Shown here in pieces: positions 9,365 to 17,002 of a stretch of 64,000 nucleotides of DNA. The notes under the pieces were generated by a model. That model had not been told where the DNA came from and did not search any database. It worked only from the letters and a program-made list of their open reading frames with translations. The stretch is from NCBI RefSeq assembly GCF_934668725.1, contig NZ_CAKUOF010000010.1, positions 1 through 64,000 of the forward strand, written 5' to 3'. This DNA is from an uncultured Dysgonomonas sp. GTDB taxonomy: Bacteria; Bacteroidota; Bacteroidia; Bacteroidales; Dysgonomonadaceae. The position numbers and the translations under genes are program-made. Position 1 is the stretch's first letter. Each line of letters starts with the position of its first letter.

Positions 9365-10252
9365 CCTTCTGTATCTTTTTATATACAATATATCCACATA
9401 ACCCATACTTTTTTTCAAATTTACTTTTCTCAAGAGGTTTAACACCACCACACTCTAACATAAAAAACTAGTAAGTAATCAGTTAATCGAATTATAATGA
9501 TAATGATAATTTTCCCAAGAAAAAGAGAAAAGAGTATCACTAGAATGCATAATTAGATCATAGGTAATTTTATTTTTTTTCTAATTTATTTATCTTCTTC
9601 AGATTTCATCATCTTCTCAATCCTATACAAAAGAAAATTTTATAGACAAACTTCATAATCTCATATCAAACTAATGCTATATAAAAGTATAACCCCAAAC
9701 ATAAATTAACATTACACATTTTTCACAATAGAACTAATAGGCTTAAAATATAGAAGTTAAATAGACTATTAATATACAACAGCAGTATAAATAGAGGTAT
9801 ATCTCATCAAAGTCTGTTTAAGACAATCATATATTATTCTATTCAGAGTAAAAAAGCGGGTCTCTCTTTTTTCTAAATAAATAATAATCAACATAGAAAT
9901 CCAGATAAAGAGTATAAAGACCTGTTATAAGTATTTTCACTTATCAAATTAAGTCAGAAAGTTATCTTTTACTCCTATAATGAAGTTACAATTAGCAAGT
10001 GTGTTTTTAAGTACTTTCTTTTAATTTATTAATCACTAGAAAGAAAAATAAATCCCATAAACATATCCAATTCATTGCTATATATCGACTACAAAAATAT
10101 AACCACTAATATATATTAGCATAATTTATATTGAAACGAACCAATTAAATCCAGATACACACAAAACATATAAACTTAATAATAAGGAATTTAAAAACAA
10201 CAGTAATATATATCAATATATTACTACATTACAATAAAGACAAAAATATATT
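9365..10252. other. 888-bp AT-rich intergenic region without genes
   Basis: No credible open reading frame in either direction; the best plus-strand candidate is a 14-codon frame near 9980. The stretch is clearly richer in A+T than its neighbours. It contains a TAATGA triple repeat near 9497, a 14-bp palindrome CTAATATATATTAG at 10106-10119 and an AT-only inverted repeat at 10203-10224. Two parts, about 9672-9712 and 10074-10122, look loosely alike (both begin TGCTATATA and contain TATAACC followed by A-rich and TTA-rich runs). It may be decayed DNA. I find no tRNA or clear structured RNA in it. Confidence 0.6.
10203..10224 (-). terminator. possible AT-only terminator after miaA
   Basis: Perfect 9-bp arms GTAATATAT and ATATATTAC with a 4-base loop sit 29 bases past the miaA stop. 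On the minus strand they are followed by a T-rich tail. The stem has only two G-C pairs, so it would be weak. Confidence 0.35.
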
Positions 10253-11158
10253 TCATAAAACCTTTTCCAATATATGTTGAAAAGCAATTTCCGGTGATAC
10301 TTCTGATAAATTTATCCAGTTAATAGAAGCATCTCTTTTGAACCAAGTCATCTGTTTTCGAGAATAAATCCGAGAATTTTGCTTAATTTTTTCAACTGCA
10401 AATTCTAAAGTCCAGTCACCATCCAAATATTTAAATAATTCTTTGTATCCAACTGTATTCAATGAATTATTCACTCGGAAAGGATAAAATTTTTCTGCCT
10501 CAGCCAATAAGCCATCCTCCATCATTTTATCAACTCTCACATTGATTCTTTGATAAAGTTCGTCTCGATTTCTCATCAAACCGAATTTGATAATTTCGAA
10601 AGGACGTTGCTTAACTGTATTAGTGCGGAAAGAGGAATAAGGTTTACCCGACATTAAACAAACTTCGAGTGCATGAATAACCCGTTTGTAGTTTTTTAGA
10701 TCTACCTGATCATAAAAGACCGGATCTAAAATCTTCAATTGTGAGCGAATAGGCTCTAGCCCCTCCTTCTCGTAACGATCATAAAGCTCTTTACGAAGAT
10801 TTTCATCTATCGTGGGAACTTCATCAATACCTTTGCACAAAGCATCGATATACATCATTGAACCTCCGGAGACAATCAAAATGTCATTTGTTTGATGGAG
10901 TTCGGAGATTATTTTAAGAGAATCCGACTCAAATTCGCTGGCACTATAGTATTCTTCTATATCCAGTGTACCTACCATATAATGAGGCACGCGAGATAAT
11001 TGAGTCTCGGTAGGAGCTGCAGTTCCTATAGAAAGACCTTTATATAATTGACGTGAGTCTGCTGATATTATCGGACAATTCCAATATTCAGCCAGACTCA
11101 CGCTTAATTCTGTTTTACCAACACCTGTTGGTCCTAATAATACAAGAAGTTTTTTCAT
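10253..11158 (-). CDS. miaA: tRNA dimethylallyltransferase MiaA
   Basis: A 301-residue enzyme that transfers the dimethylallyl group to N6 of A37 in tRNAs reading UNN codons. The P-loop GPTGVGKT is at residues 9-16 and the substrate-binding ISADSRQLYKGLSIGTAAP block begins at 31. A family-typical MTWFKRD segment lies near the C-terminus. Its ATG shares bases with the stop codon of the preceding gene (TAATG), so it is translated together with the pRiA4b ORF-3-like protein. This window thus holds two tRNA position-37 modification genes, miaA and mtaB, in separate operons. Confidence 0.96.
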   Translation of the reverse strand: MKKLLVLLGPTGVGKTELSVSLAEYWNCPIISADSRQLYKGLSIGTAAPTETQLSRVPHYMVGTLDIEEYYSASEFESDSLKIISELHQTNDILIVSGGSMMYIDALCKGIDEVPTIDENLRKELYDRYEKEGLEPIRSQLKILDPVFYDQVDLKNYKRVIHALEVCLMSGKPYSSFRTNTVKQRPFEIIKFGLMRNRDELYQRINVRVDKMMEDGLLAEAEKFYPFRVNNSLNTVGYKELFKYLDGDWTLEFAVEKIKQNSRIYSRKQMTWFKRDASINWINLSEVSPEIAFQHILEKVL

Positions 11159-11712
11159 TAAAAATTCTCACCATCCGATGCAGGTAAAGATTCATCTAGA
11201 CCATCAAAACCTTCGGCATCCAGTTCATCCAGATCATAACCTTCATCTCCGTAAAAATTTTCACCTGTATCTAAACCTGTACTTTTTACTTCAAAATCAT
11301 CGAAATCGATAAATTGAGCCGGAGCTTCGCCTATCGATTTTGTACAAACAGCTTCATCTAAGTCTTTTCCTGTAATAATCTCTCTCAACTCAATAAAGAA
11401 AGATCTTTCGGTCATGTAATCAAAGACATACATAAGCTTTTGCTTCTCATCTTCTAGGAAATCATTCAAAACAGAGTCTTCCATTATATAGGAGTCTTCT
11501 TCCGAACTTGTATCCATTTCGGTTAAAGTTATTTCACGCTCTTTTTCCCAGTTATCACTACAAATAAAGAATGAAGACATTTCACCATCTTTATAGTTTA
11601 CCGATGAAAGAATAGCTTTGTGTAAGTCCAGAAAAGTTGCGTCAGCATCTATCTGAATTTCTCTTTTGAAATCCTCCACCTCATCTGACAACATTAAAAA
11701 CCTAAATACCAT
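11158..11712 (-). CDS. plasmid pRiA4b ORF-3 / IS1096 TnpR-like family protein
   Basis: The 184-residue protein has the pRiA4b ORF-3-like fold pattern: an N-terminal beta-grasp-like stretch with VFRFLMLSDEVEDFKREIQIDADATFLDLH broken into the usual blocks, an FFICSDNWEKE strand, and a middle MYVFDY segment. The last 60 residues are very acidic (many D, E and G), ending in GENF. Despite the family name, linked to mobile elements, this copy sits in a chromosomal housekeeping position immediately before miaA with overlapping stop and start codons. Its function is unknown; coupling suggests co-expression with tRNA modification. Confidence 0.75.
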   Translation of the reverse strand: MVFRFLMLSDEVEDFKREIQIDADATFLDLHKAILSSVNYKDGEMSSFFICSDNWEKEREITLTEMDTSSEEDSYIMEDSVLNDFLEDEKQKLMYVFDYMTERSFFIELREIITGKDLDEAVCTKSIGEAPAQFIDFDDFEVKSTGLDTGENFYGDEGYDLDELDAEGFDGLDESLPASDGENF

Positions 11713-11875
11713 GAGTTTAGCTAATTATTTTCTTTATTAATTAAATATTTCAAACTTGTTATTCCTGCGAACTCTTATTATACAACTATCAAGTAATACG
11801 ATAGTTACACGAAAAAACAATTCAATCGATGTTCAGAATTTATTTTTCAAAGTTATATAAAAGAATTATATCTAA

Positions 11876-12592
11876 TTACTGCAATGTTATCTTTTTCGTA
11901 TTTTTATTGTAAATGGGCAAAACCTGAGTTGTATCCAACTGTAAACAAAAGTCTGCTACAGACAAAAGATTATGTGCTTCAAGACGTTTCAAGTGCTCAC
12001 CTCTCTTTATGTAATTCAAAATATCAGGCTTAGCCTCTTTCCACATAGACAACGCTACACCTGCAGCATCAAAACTTGCATTATAGCCACCTTTTTCTAC
12101 CAAAATCTCGGCAAGAGCTCCTCCAAATAGACTATCTTCCAGATTAAATTTATCTTTCCAACCTGCACAAAGGACTAAAACATCTTTCTTTTGAGAAAGG
12201 CAAAAATCTGCGACAGATGAAATATTGGAGAATGCCCCTATTATCAGGCACGAACAGTCTTCAGCCATATCAATAGCATGCGTACCATTCGTAGTAGAGA
12301 TAACAACATCTTTTCCCTCAACCTTTTCTCTTGTATATTCGGATGGAGTATTACCAAAATCACCAAATTCAAATTTCACTACATTTCTCTCTCCACCTAC
12401 CAGATAGCCTTTATCTTTATAGGCTTTTGCCTCTTCGACCGTGGCAACAGGCATAATACTCGAAGCTCCATTATTTAGAGCCATACACATGGTGGTAGTG
12501 GCACGGAAAATATCTACCACAACCACAATTGTATTATCATTTTCAACGTAATACGGATATAAAACCGGGGAAAAACAAACGTCTATTTTCAT
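11876..12592 (-). CDS. comB: 2-phosphosulfolactate phosphatase family protein (ComB-like)
   Basis: A 238-residue ComB-family protein, recognised by the N-terminal VVVVDIFRATTTMCMALNNGA block, the GERN segment near residue 70 and the STTNGTHAI motif near 105. In methanogens ComB removes phosphate from 2-phosphosulfolactate on the way to coenzyme M. In Bacteroidetes the homologue is common but its substrate is not settled. No comA or comC-like gene lies nearby. It is transcribed alone to the left, with a 422-bp upstream region containing repeated GGTGAC-type boxes shared with the divergent DUF3109 gene. Confidence 0.82.
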   Translation of the reverse strand: MKIDVCFSPVLYPYYVENDNTIVVVVDIFRATTTMCMALNNGASSIMPVATVEEAKAYKDKGYLVGGERNVVKFEFGDFGNTPSEYTREKVEGKDVVISTTNGTHAIDMAEDCSCLIIGAFSNISSVADFCLSQKKDVLVLCAGWKDKFNLEDSLFGGALAEILVEKGGYNASFDAAGVALSMWKEAKPDILNYIKRGEHLKRLEAHNLLSVADFCLQLDTTQVLPIYNKNTKKITLQ

Positions 12593-12639
12593 TGTTAGTA
12601 TAACTTATATTTTATGCCCATCAGCAATTGTAAAAGTAC

Positions 12640-12826
12640 TACAAAAAGGTGTCACCTGCTACAAAAAGTAATCAGAAAGGTGACAAAACAAACTATCAAG
12701 TGTTAGTTTTTCAACCAAACTAAAACACTTAAGATCAGCGATAAGAATAAAAAAAGGTGACAAAAGTGACAAAAGTTACATTTTATAATGGCTTTCTTTT
12801 TTCTTTCTTTTACTGTTACCTTTTTA
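12640..12826. promoter_or_regulatory. cluster of AAAAAGGTGAC-type boxes in the comB / DUF3109 intergenic region
   Basis: The 422-bp gap between divergent genes carries several related boxes: AAAAAGGTGTCACC near 12643-12656, AGAAAGGTGACAAAA near 12674-12688, and AAAAAGGTGAC followed by GTGACAAAA and GTTACA in tandem near 12750-12780. A reverse-strand copy, AAAAAGGTAACAG, lies near 12813-12825. CTACAAAAAG also occurs twice (12640 and 12659). A hairpin with arms AAGTGTT and AACACTT lies at 12698-12730. The array looks like binding sites for a regulator, unidentified. No other gene is supported in the gap. Confidence 0.45.
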
Positions 12827-12984
12827 CTTGCCAAACTTGTGAAAGAAAAGAAGACAAAGTAATGATTCTTTTACAGATAGATAAATCGTTCCAACTCCTC
12901 ATTTGTATTATTAAACAAAGCTACAAAAAAATAGCAGGCTATAAAAGCCATAAAGAGGGTTTAGCTAAACTTACATAAATTCAT

Positions 12985-12992
12985 TACCTTTG
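12985..12992 (+). promoter_or_regulatory. -7 promoter box for the DUF3109 gene
   Basis: TACCTTTG matches TAnnTTTG and lies 22 bases upstream of the start codon. Confidence 0.6.
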
Positions 12993-13014
12993 CAAGCTCA
13001 ATTAAAATAATAGA

Positions 13015-13608
13015 ATGATACAAATAGATGATGCTATAGTAGCATTAGACATTATAGAAGAAAATTTCCTTTGCGACCTTTCGGCTTGTAAAGGAGAGTG
13101 TTGTGTAGAAGGCGAAGCGGGAGCACCTCTTGAAGACGAAGAAGTTGAAATTATCGAAAAAGTACTCCCTCTAATATGGGATGATCTGTCGCCAAAAGCG
13201 CAGCAAGTAATCAACGAACAAGGTGTTGCCTACAAAGACAGAGACGGCGATATGGTGACCTCGATTGTGAATGGCAAAGATTGTGTATTTACTTATTACG
13301 ACGAAAAAGGAATATGCAAATGTGCCATTGAAAAAGCATACAGAGAAGGAAAAACCGATTTCTATAAACCGATTTCTTGCCACTTATACCCTATAAGACT
13401 GGAGAAATACAGGGAATTTACTGCGGTCAACTATCATAGATGGCGAATCTGCAAAGCAGCTGTATTATTGGGTAACAAAGAAGGGTTACGCATATACCAA
13501 TTCCTCAAAGAACCTCTGGTTCGTAAATTCGGCGAAGCATGGTACAATGAGCTATGTATTGCAGCAGATGAATATAAGGAAATGAAAAAGAACGGGTTGA
13601 CTAAATAA
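13015..13608 (+). CDS. DUF3109 family cysteine-rich protein
   Basis: A 197-residue protein with a clustered N-terminal cysteine motif (C20, C25, C29, C30 in CDLSACKGECC) and further cysteines in DCVFTYYDEKGICKC, the PISCHLYPIR stretch and RICKAA. This is the DUF3109 family, related in layout to YkgJ-type zinc or iron chelating proteins; it probably binds a metal or Fe-S cluster. No enzymatic role is established. No signal peptide is seen, so it is cytoplasmic. It is convergent with folK, and its stop codon lies inside the hairpin of the shared terminator. Confidence 0.85.
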   Translation: MIQIDDAIVALDIIEENFLCDLSACKGECCVEGEAGAPLEDEEVEIIEKVLPLIWDDLSPKAQQVINEQGVAYKDRDGDMVTSIVNGKDCVFTYYDEKGICKCAIEKAYREGKTDFYKPISCHLYPIRLEKYREFTAVNYHRWRICKAAVLLGNKEGLRIYQFLKEPLVRKFGEAWYNELCIAADEYKEMKKNGLTK

Positions 13609-13622
13609 AGTCAACCTTTTTT
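13595..13622 (+). terminator. intrinsic terminator overlapping two stop codons
   Basis: GGTTGAC (13595-13601) pairs with GTCAACC (13610-13616) around an 8-base loop and is followed by six Ts. The DUF3109 TAA lies in the loop, and the TGA of the convergent folK gene is in the right arm, so both genes end inside the hairpin. Confidence 0.85.
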
Positions 13623-13988
13623 ATTCAGATTATCGAAAAGGCTATTTATATAAGGACGTTCGAAATCTTCCGACTTGATAATCTTGCCATTTACCACAAG
13701 TAAGTCAACATCTATTTTTATTATTCCCTGTGATTTTTCTTCTGCCCTACGACCTATTTCCGATTCTATTCTCTTGAGCTTCTCAGCTACGATAAATTCG
13801 CTATCCTCAGAATTTATTAATGCCAACTGATTATAAAAATCAGAGTGATAAGTTACACCATAAGGTTCTGTATTAATCATTTCAGAGAATACGATATCCG
13901 GATAATCCTCACTAAGCAAATAACGGCAACGGGACATATTTTCCGTCCTGTTTTCGTTCGACCCCATGCTTATAATAAATGTATTCAT
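13611..13988 (-). CDS. folK: 6-hydroxymethyl-7,8-dihydropterin pyrophosphokinase (HPPK) family
   Basis: The enzyme transfers pyrophosphate from ATP to 6-hydroxymethyl-dihydropterin in folate synthesis. With the start set at 13988 the protein has 125 residues and opens with the HPPK first strand FIISMGSNENR. The acidic metal-binding pair appears as IDVDLLVV near residue 95, and NTEPYG matches the pterin-side loop. It is shorter than the common length of about 150-160 residues. An upstream extension to 14108 is open but runs through the promoter and would precede the first strand, so I reject it. A TATATTTG box ends only about 10 bases before this ATG, giving an almost leaderless mRNA. Confidence 0.82.
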   Translation of the reverse strand: MNTFIISMGSNENRTENMSRCRYLLSEDYPDIVFSEMINTEPYGVTYHSDFYNQLALINSEDSEFIVAEKLKRIESEIGRRAEEKSQGIIKIDVDLLVVNGKIIKSEDFERPYINSLFDNLNKKG

Positions 13989-13997
13989 AACAGGGTG

Positions 13998-14005
13998 CAA
14001 ATATA
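13998..14005 (-). promoter_or_regulatory. -7 promoter box for folK
   Basis: TATATTTG on the minus strand matches the consensus. Transcription would start about 7 bases further, within a few bases of the folK ATG at 13988. Confidence 0.55.
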
Positions 14006-14047
14006 CATTCATTTTTATTAAAAAGTGCCAGATTAAATATTTTGAAT

Positions 14048-14055
14048 TACCTTTG
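14048..14055 (+). promoter_or_regulatory. -7 promoter box for the NfeD/ClpP-class gene
   Basis: TACCTTTG matches TAnnTTTG and lies 40 bases before the ATG at 14096, back to back with the folK promoter. Confidence 0.6.
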
Positions 14056-14095
14056 TTTAAGGTCATATATACTAAATAAATATAGACTGAACTAT

Positions 14096-15484
14096 ATGAA
14101 AAAAGCACTTATATTTCTTCTTTTAATTGTTTCCGGGTATATTCAGCTTATAGCGAATAACGAAACGCCTCTTATATATAGAATAAATATCAAGCAAGAA
14201 ATAGGTCCTGTAACCTGGCAATATCTACAAAATGGATTACATCTTGCTGAAAAAGAAAAAGCAGATTACATACTTATTGATATGAATACCTATGGAGGGA
14301 ACGTGGTCGAAGCCGATTCGATGCGAACAGCCATCCTGAACAGTAAAATACCTGTATATGTATTCATTAATAATAATGCGGCATCGGCCGGAGCTTTAAT
14401 AGCCATTGCATGCGACAAAATATTTATGCGTAATAGTGCTAATATAGGAGCAGCAACTGTAGTAGATGCCCTTGGCGAAAAAGCTCCCGATAAATACCAA
14501 TCTTACATGAGGTCGCTAATACGGTCTACTGCCGAAAGTCATGGCAAAGACACTCTTATATCACAAAATAATGATACTACATTTAGATGGAAAAGAGATC
14601 CTCGTATTGCAGAAGCTATGGTTGATGAACGGGTTGTTATTCCGATTTTGACTGATACCACAAAGGTTCTCACATTAACAGCCAACGAAGCTAAAGAGGT
14701 CGGATATTGTGATGGTATTGCCGAAAATATCTCCGAAGTTATAGTAAGGCACATGAATATTGAAAACTATGAAATTCAGACATATAACCCCACAGTATTT
14801 GACTATATCAAAAATTTTCTAACCAATGGCATAGTTCAAAGCATTCTTATAATGGTTATCATTGGGGGCATATATGTTGAACTGAAAACACCCGGTGTAG
14901 GTCTGCCCATTGCACTGGCTATTACTGCGGCTTTATTGTACTTTACGCCGCTGTATATGGATGGGTATGCTCAGAATTGGGAAATTATCCTATTTGTTAT
15001 AGGACTGATACTTATAGCATTTGAGATATTTGTCATACCCGGATTTGGAGTGGCAGGTATCAGTGGAATTGTACTTACTGTTCTGGGATTATTCCTCAGT
15101 TTAGTAGGAAATGTCGATTTTGATTTTACCGGAGTATCATCCGATCAGACGCTCAAATCATTTATTACAGTCATTGTAGGAATACTCATGTCATTCATCC
15201 TTATCATCACACTAATAAGCAGAATAGGTAAAAAAGGAAGCATGTTCAGAAATATTGCACTCACAAGCGATCAAGAAGGTTATATTTCCGTACCGGAAGA
15301 ACAAAAATCAATGGTAGGAAAAACCGGTCATGCTGCTACAGTGTTAAGGCCATCGGGTAAAGTAATTATAGACGGTCAATATTATGATGCGGTAGCTAAT
15401 CAGGGATTTATTGAAAGTGGAAAAAATATTAAAGTAATTAAATACGAAAGTTCTCAACTATATGTCGTTGAACTAAAGGGATAA
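14096..15484 (+). CDS. NfeD-family membrane-bound ClpP-class serine protease
   Basis: Starting at 14096 gives 462 residues beginning with a signal peptide (KKALIFLLLIVSGYIQLIA). The periplasmic N-terminal half is ClpP-like: IDMNTYGGNVVEAD, then NNNAASAGALIAIACD with the nucleophilic serine, and GEKAPDKYQSYM with the likely catalytic lysine. About four to five transmembrane spans follow, then a C-terminal OB-fold NfeD domain (KTGHAATVLRPSGKVIIDGQ and so on). The family cleaves membrane proteins such as stomatin partners. The open frame extends upstream to 14042, but those 18 codons lie over the promoter box and precede the signal peptide. kdsB follows 5 bases later. Confidence 0.9.
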   Translation: MKKALIFLLLIVSGYIQLIANNETPLIYRINIKQEIGPVTWQYLQNGLHLAEKEKADYILIDMNTYGGNVVEADSMRTAILNSKIPVYVFINNNAASAGALIAIACDKIFMRNSANIGAATVVDALGEKAPDKYQSYMRSLIRSTAESHGKDTLISQNNDTTFRWKRDPRIAEAMVDERVVIPILTDTTKVLTLTANEAKEVGYCDGIAENISEVIVRHMNIENYEIQTYNPTVFDYIKNFLTNGIVQSILIMVIIGGIYVELKTPGVGLPIALAITAALLYFTPLYMDGYAQNWEIILFVIGLILIAFEIFVIPGFGVAGISGIVLTVLGLFLSLVGNVDFDFTGVSSDQTLKSFITVIVGILMSFILIITLISRIGKKGSMFRNIALTSDQEGYISVPEEQKSMVGKTGHAATVLRPSGKVIIDGQYYDAVANQGFIESGKNIKVIKYESSQLYVVELKG

Positions 15485-15489
15485 CATAT

Positions 15490-16242
15490 ATGAAGTTTAT
15501 AGGAATTATACCGGCCAGATACGGCTCGTCTCGCTTCCCCGGAAAACCTCTTGCCGATATGGGCGGAAAACCGATGATACAAAGGGTTTATGAACAAGTA
15601 AAAAAAGCTCTGAACGAAGTTTGGGTAGCTACGGATGACGAACGAATACTAAAAGCTGTAGAAAATTTCGGAGGAAAAGCAGTTCTTACATCTCCTGACC
15701 ATAAAAGTGGAACAGACAGATGCAACGAAGCTTTTTCAAAAATCGGAAATGGCTTTGATGTTGTAATTAATGTACAGGGCGATGAACCATTTATTCAACC
15801 TCAACAAATCGAAACACTTAAATCCTGTTTCGATTCCAAAGAAACCGAATTGGCAACTTTAGTGAAACCATTCAAAAAAGACGATGGCTTTGAAGTACTG
15901 TTCAATCCAAATTCTCCCAAAGTAGTATTGAATAAAAACAGCGAAGCTATTTATTTCAGCCGCTCCATTATTCCTTATATCAGAGATGCACATCACACAG
16001 AATGGCTAGATAGACACGTATTTTATAAACATATAGGTATGTATGCTTACAGATCTGACATTTTAAAAAAAATAACTTTGCTGCCACAATCAAATTTGGA
16101 ATTAGCTGAATCTTTAGAGCAACTTCGATGGATAGAAAATGGCTATAAAATAAAAGTGGGACTTACCGATATAGAAACGATTGGTATTGATACACCCGAA
16201 GATATGGAACAAGCTATCAATCTATTAAGGACACAATATTAA
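15490..16242 (+). CDS. kdsB: CMP-Kdo synthetase
   Basis: 3-deoxy-manno-octulosonate cytidylyltransferase activates Kdo with CTP for LPS inner-core assembly. The 250-residue protein has the nucleotide-binding IPARYGSSRFPGKPL motif at the N-terminus, VWVATDDERI, the metal-binding INVQGDEPFI block and a TIGIDTPEDME end, all standard for KdsB and at the usual length. It follows the NfeD gene by 5 bases in the same operon. A strong terminator hairpin begins 29 bases after the stop. Confidence 0.96.
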   Translation: MKFIGIIPARYGSSRFPGKPLADMGGKPMIQRVYEQVKKALNEVWVATDDERILKAVENFGGKAVLTSPDHKSGTDRCNEAFSKIGNGFDVVINVQGDEPFIQPQQIETLKSCFDSKETELATLVKPFKKDDGFEVLFNPNSPKVVLNKNSEAIYFSRSIIPYIRDAHHTEWLDRHVFYKHIGMYAYRSDILKKITLLPQSNLELAESLEQLRWIENGYKIKVGLTDIETIGIDTPEDMEQAINLLRTQY

Positions 16243-16270
16243 TATTATCCGGGTTCTAAATCTTAATTTC

Positions 16271-16305
16271 AGCAATTAAACACTTGTTTAGTTGCTGTTT
16301 TTTTT
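16271..16305 (+). terminator. terminator after kdsB that contains a TetR-like palindrome
   Basis: AGCAATTAAACA (16271-16282) and TGTTTAGTTGCT (16285-16296) form a 12-bp stem with one mismatch, followed by G and eight Ts. The central part is the same TTAAACA-n2-TGTTTA palindrome found at 16318-16333, so the element may act both as RNA hairpin and as DNA operator. Confidence 0.8.
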
Positions 16306-16333
16306 GTTATTTTGTAATTAAACAACTGTTTAA
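16276..16333. promoter_or_regulatory. paired palindromic operators upstream of tetR
   Basis: Two 16-bp palindromes, TTAAACACTTGTTTAG (16276-16291) and TTAAACAACTGTTTAA (16318-16333), have 7-bp arms and a 2-bp centre. Their centres are 42 bp apart, four helical turns, so two repressor dimers would bind the same face. They lie 28-85 bases before the TetR gene and are the natural candidates for its autoregulatory operator. Confidence 0.6.
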
Positions 16334-16360
16334 CACCTCGTTTTTTATTAAATCTAATAT

Positions 16361-16990
16361 ATGATAAACGAAAAAGATCCGCATGAAGTTAAGAGCCGAA
16401 TTTTAAAAGAAGCCAAAACTCTTTTCATAAAAAACGGATACAATGGAACTACGATCAGAGATATAGCCAAAGCTTCGGAAACAAATGTAGCAATGGTAAA
16501 TTATTATTTTCAATCGAAATACAACCTGTTTGAGATAATATTTGAAGAAGCTATAGAAATACTCACTCAGAAAATATTCCTAACTCTGGGATCTGATATG
16601 CCATTCTTTGAACTGATAGAGACTTGGATACACACCTATTATGAGATTCTGTTTGAATACCCTCAGATACCTATGTTCATATTAAACGAAGTAAGCCTTA
16701 ACCCACAAAGACTTACTACGCGGATAAAGAGTAAGAATCCTTTTCAGGCATTCGAACAAATAGCCAAACGTATAGAAGATGAAACTGCTAAGGGTACAAT
16801 AATAAAAACACCCTCTGCTGATTTTCTTTTAAATATTATATCCCTATCATTATTCCCTTTTATGTTCGGAGAATTAGCTATGGCACTTATGGATGTGTCG
16901 AGAGAGAAATACAACGAACTGATAACCAATCATAAGAAATATGTTGTAGAGTTTACCATCAATGCTTTGCAACCTAATACTAAGCTTTAA
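16361..16990 (+). CDS. TetR/AcrR family transcriptional regulator
   Basis: A 209-residue regulator with an N-terminal TetR helix-turn-helix: RILKEAKTLFIKNGYNGTTIRDIAKASETNVAMVNYYF split over residues 13-50, the second part being the recognition helix region. The C-terminal ligand-binding domain is helical and has no close signature. It precedes the large CoA-dehydratase activase gene by 12 bases in the same direction, so it probably controls itself and that gene through the two palindromes upstream. The ligand could be an acyl-CoA or a related metabolite, but that is inference. Confidence 0.9.
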   Translation: MINEKDPHEVKSRILKEAKTLFIKNGYNGTTIRDIAKASETNVAMVNYYFQSKYNLFEIIFEEAIEILTQKIFLTLGSDMPFFELIETWIHTYYEILFEYPQIPMFILNEVSLNPQRLTTRIKSKNPFQAFEQIAKRIEDETAKGTIIKTPSADFLLNIISLSLFPFMFGELAMALMDVSREKYNELITNHKKYVVEFTINALQPNTKL

Positions 16991-17002
16991 ATATTTCCCG
17001 AT

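Noticed and set aside
9497..9512. TAATGA triple repeat as a CRISPR or tandem-repeat array
   Set aside because: Only a few short units without spacers; no array and no cas genes anywhere in the window.
11158..11712. Mobile element, from the IS1096 TnpR-like family name
   Set aside because: No transposase, terminal repeats or target duplication; the gene is coupled to miaA.
12757..12978. Possible 73-residue gene starting MTKVTKVTF
   Set aside because: It begins inside the GTGACAAAA repeats and its composition is not protein-like; no family recognised.
14042..14095. Upstream extension of the NfeD/ClpP-class protein
   Set aside because: It spans the TACCTTTG promoter and would precede the signal peptide.
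13989..14108. Upstream extension of FolK
   Set aside because: It adds 40 hydrophobic, non-family residues before the first HPPK strand and covers the promoter.
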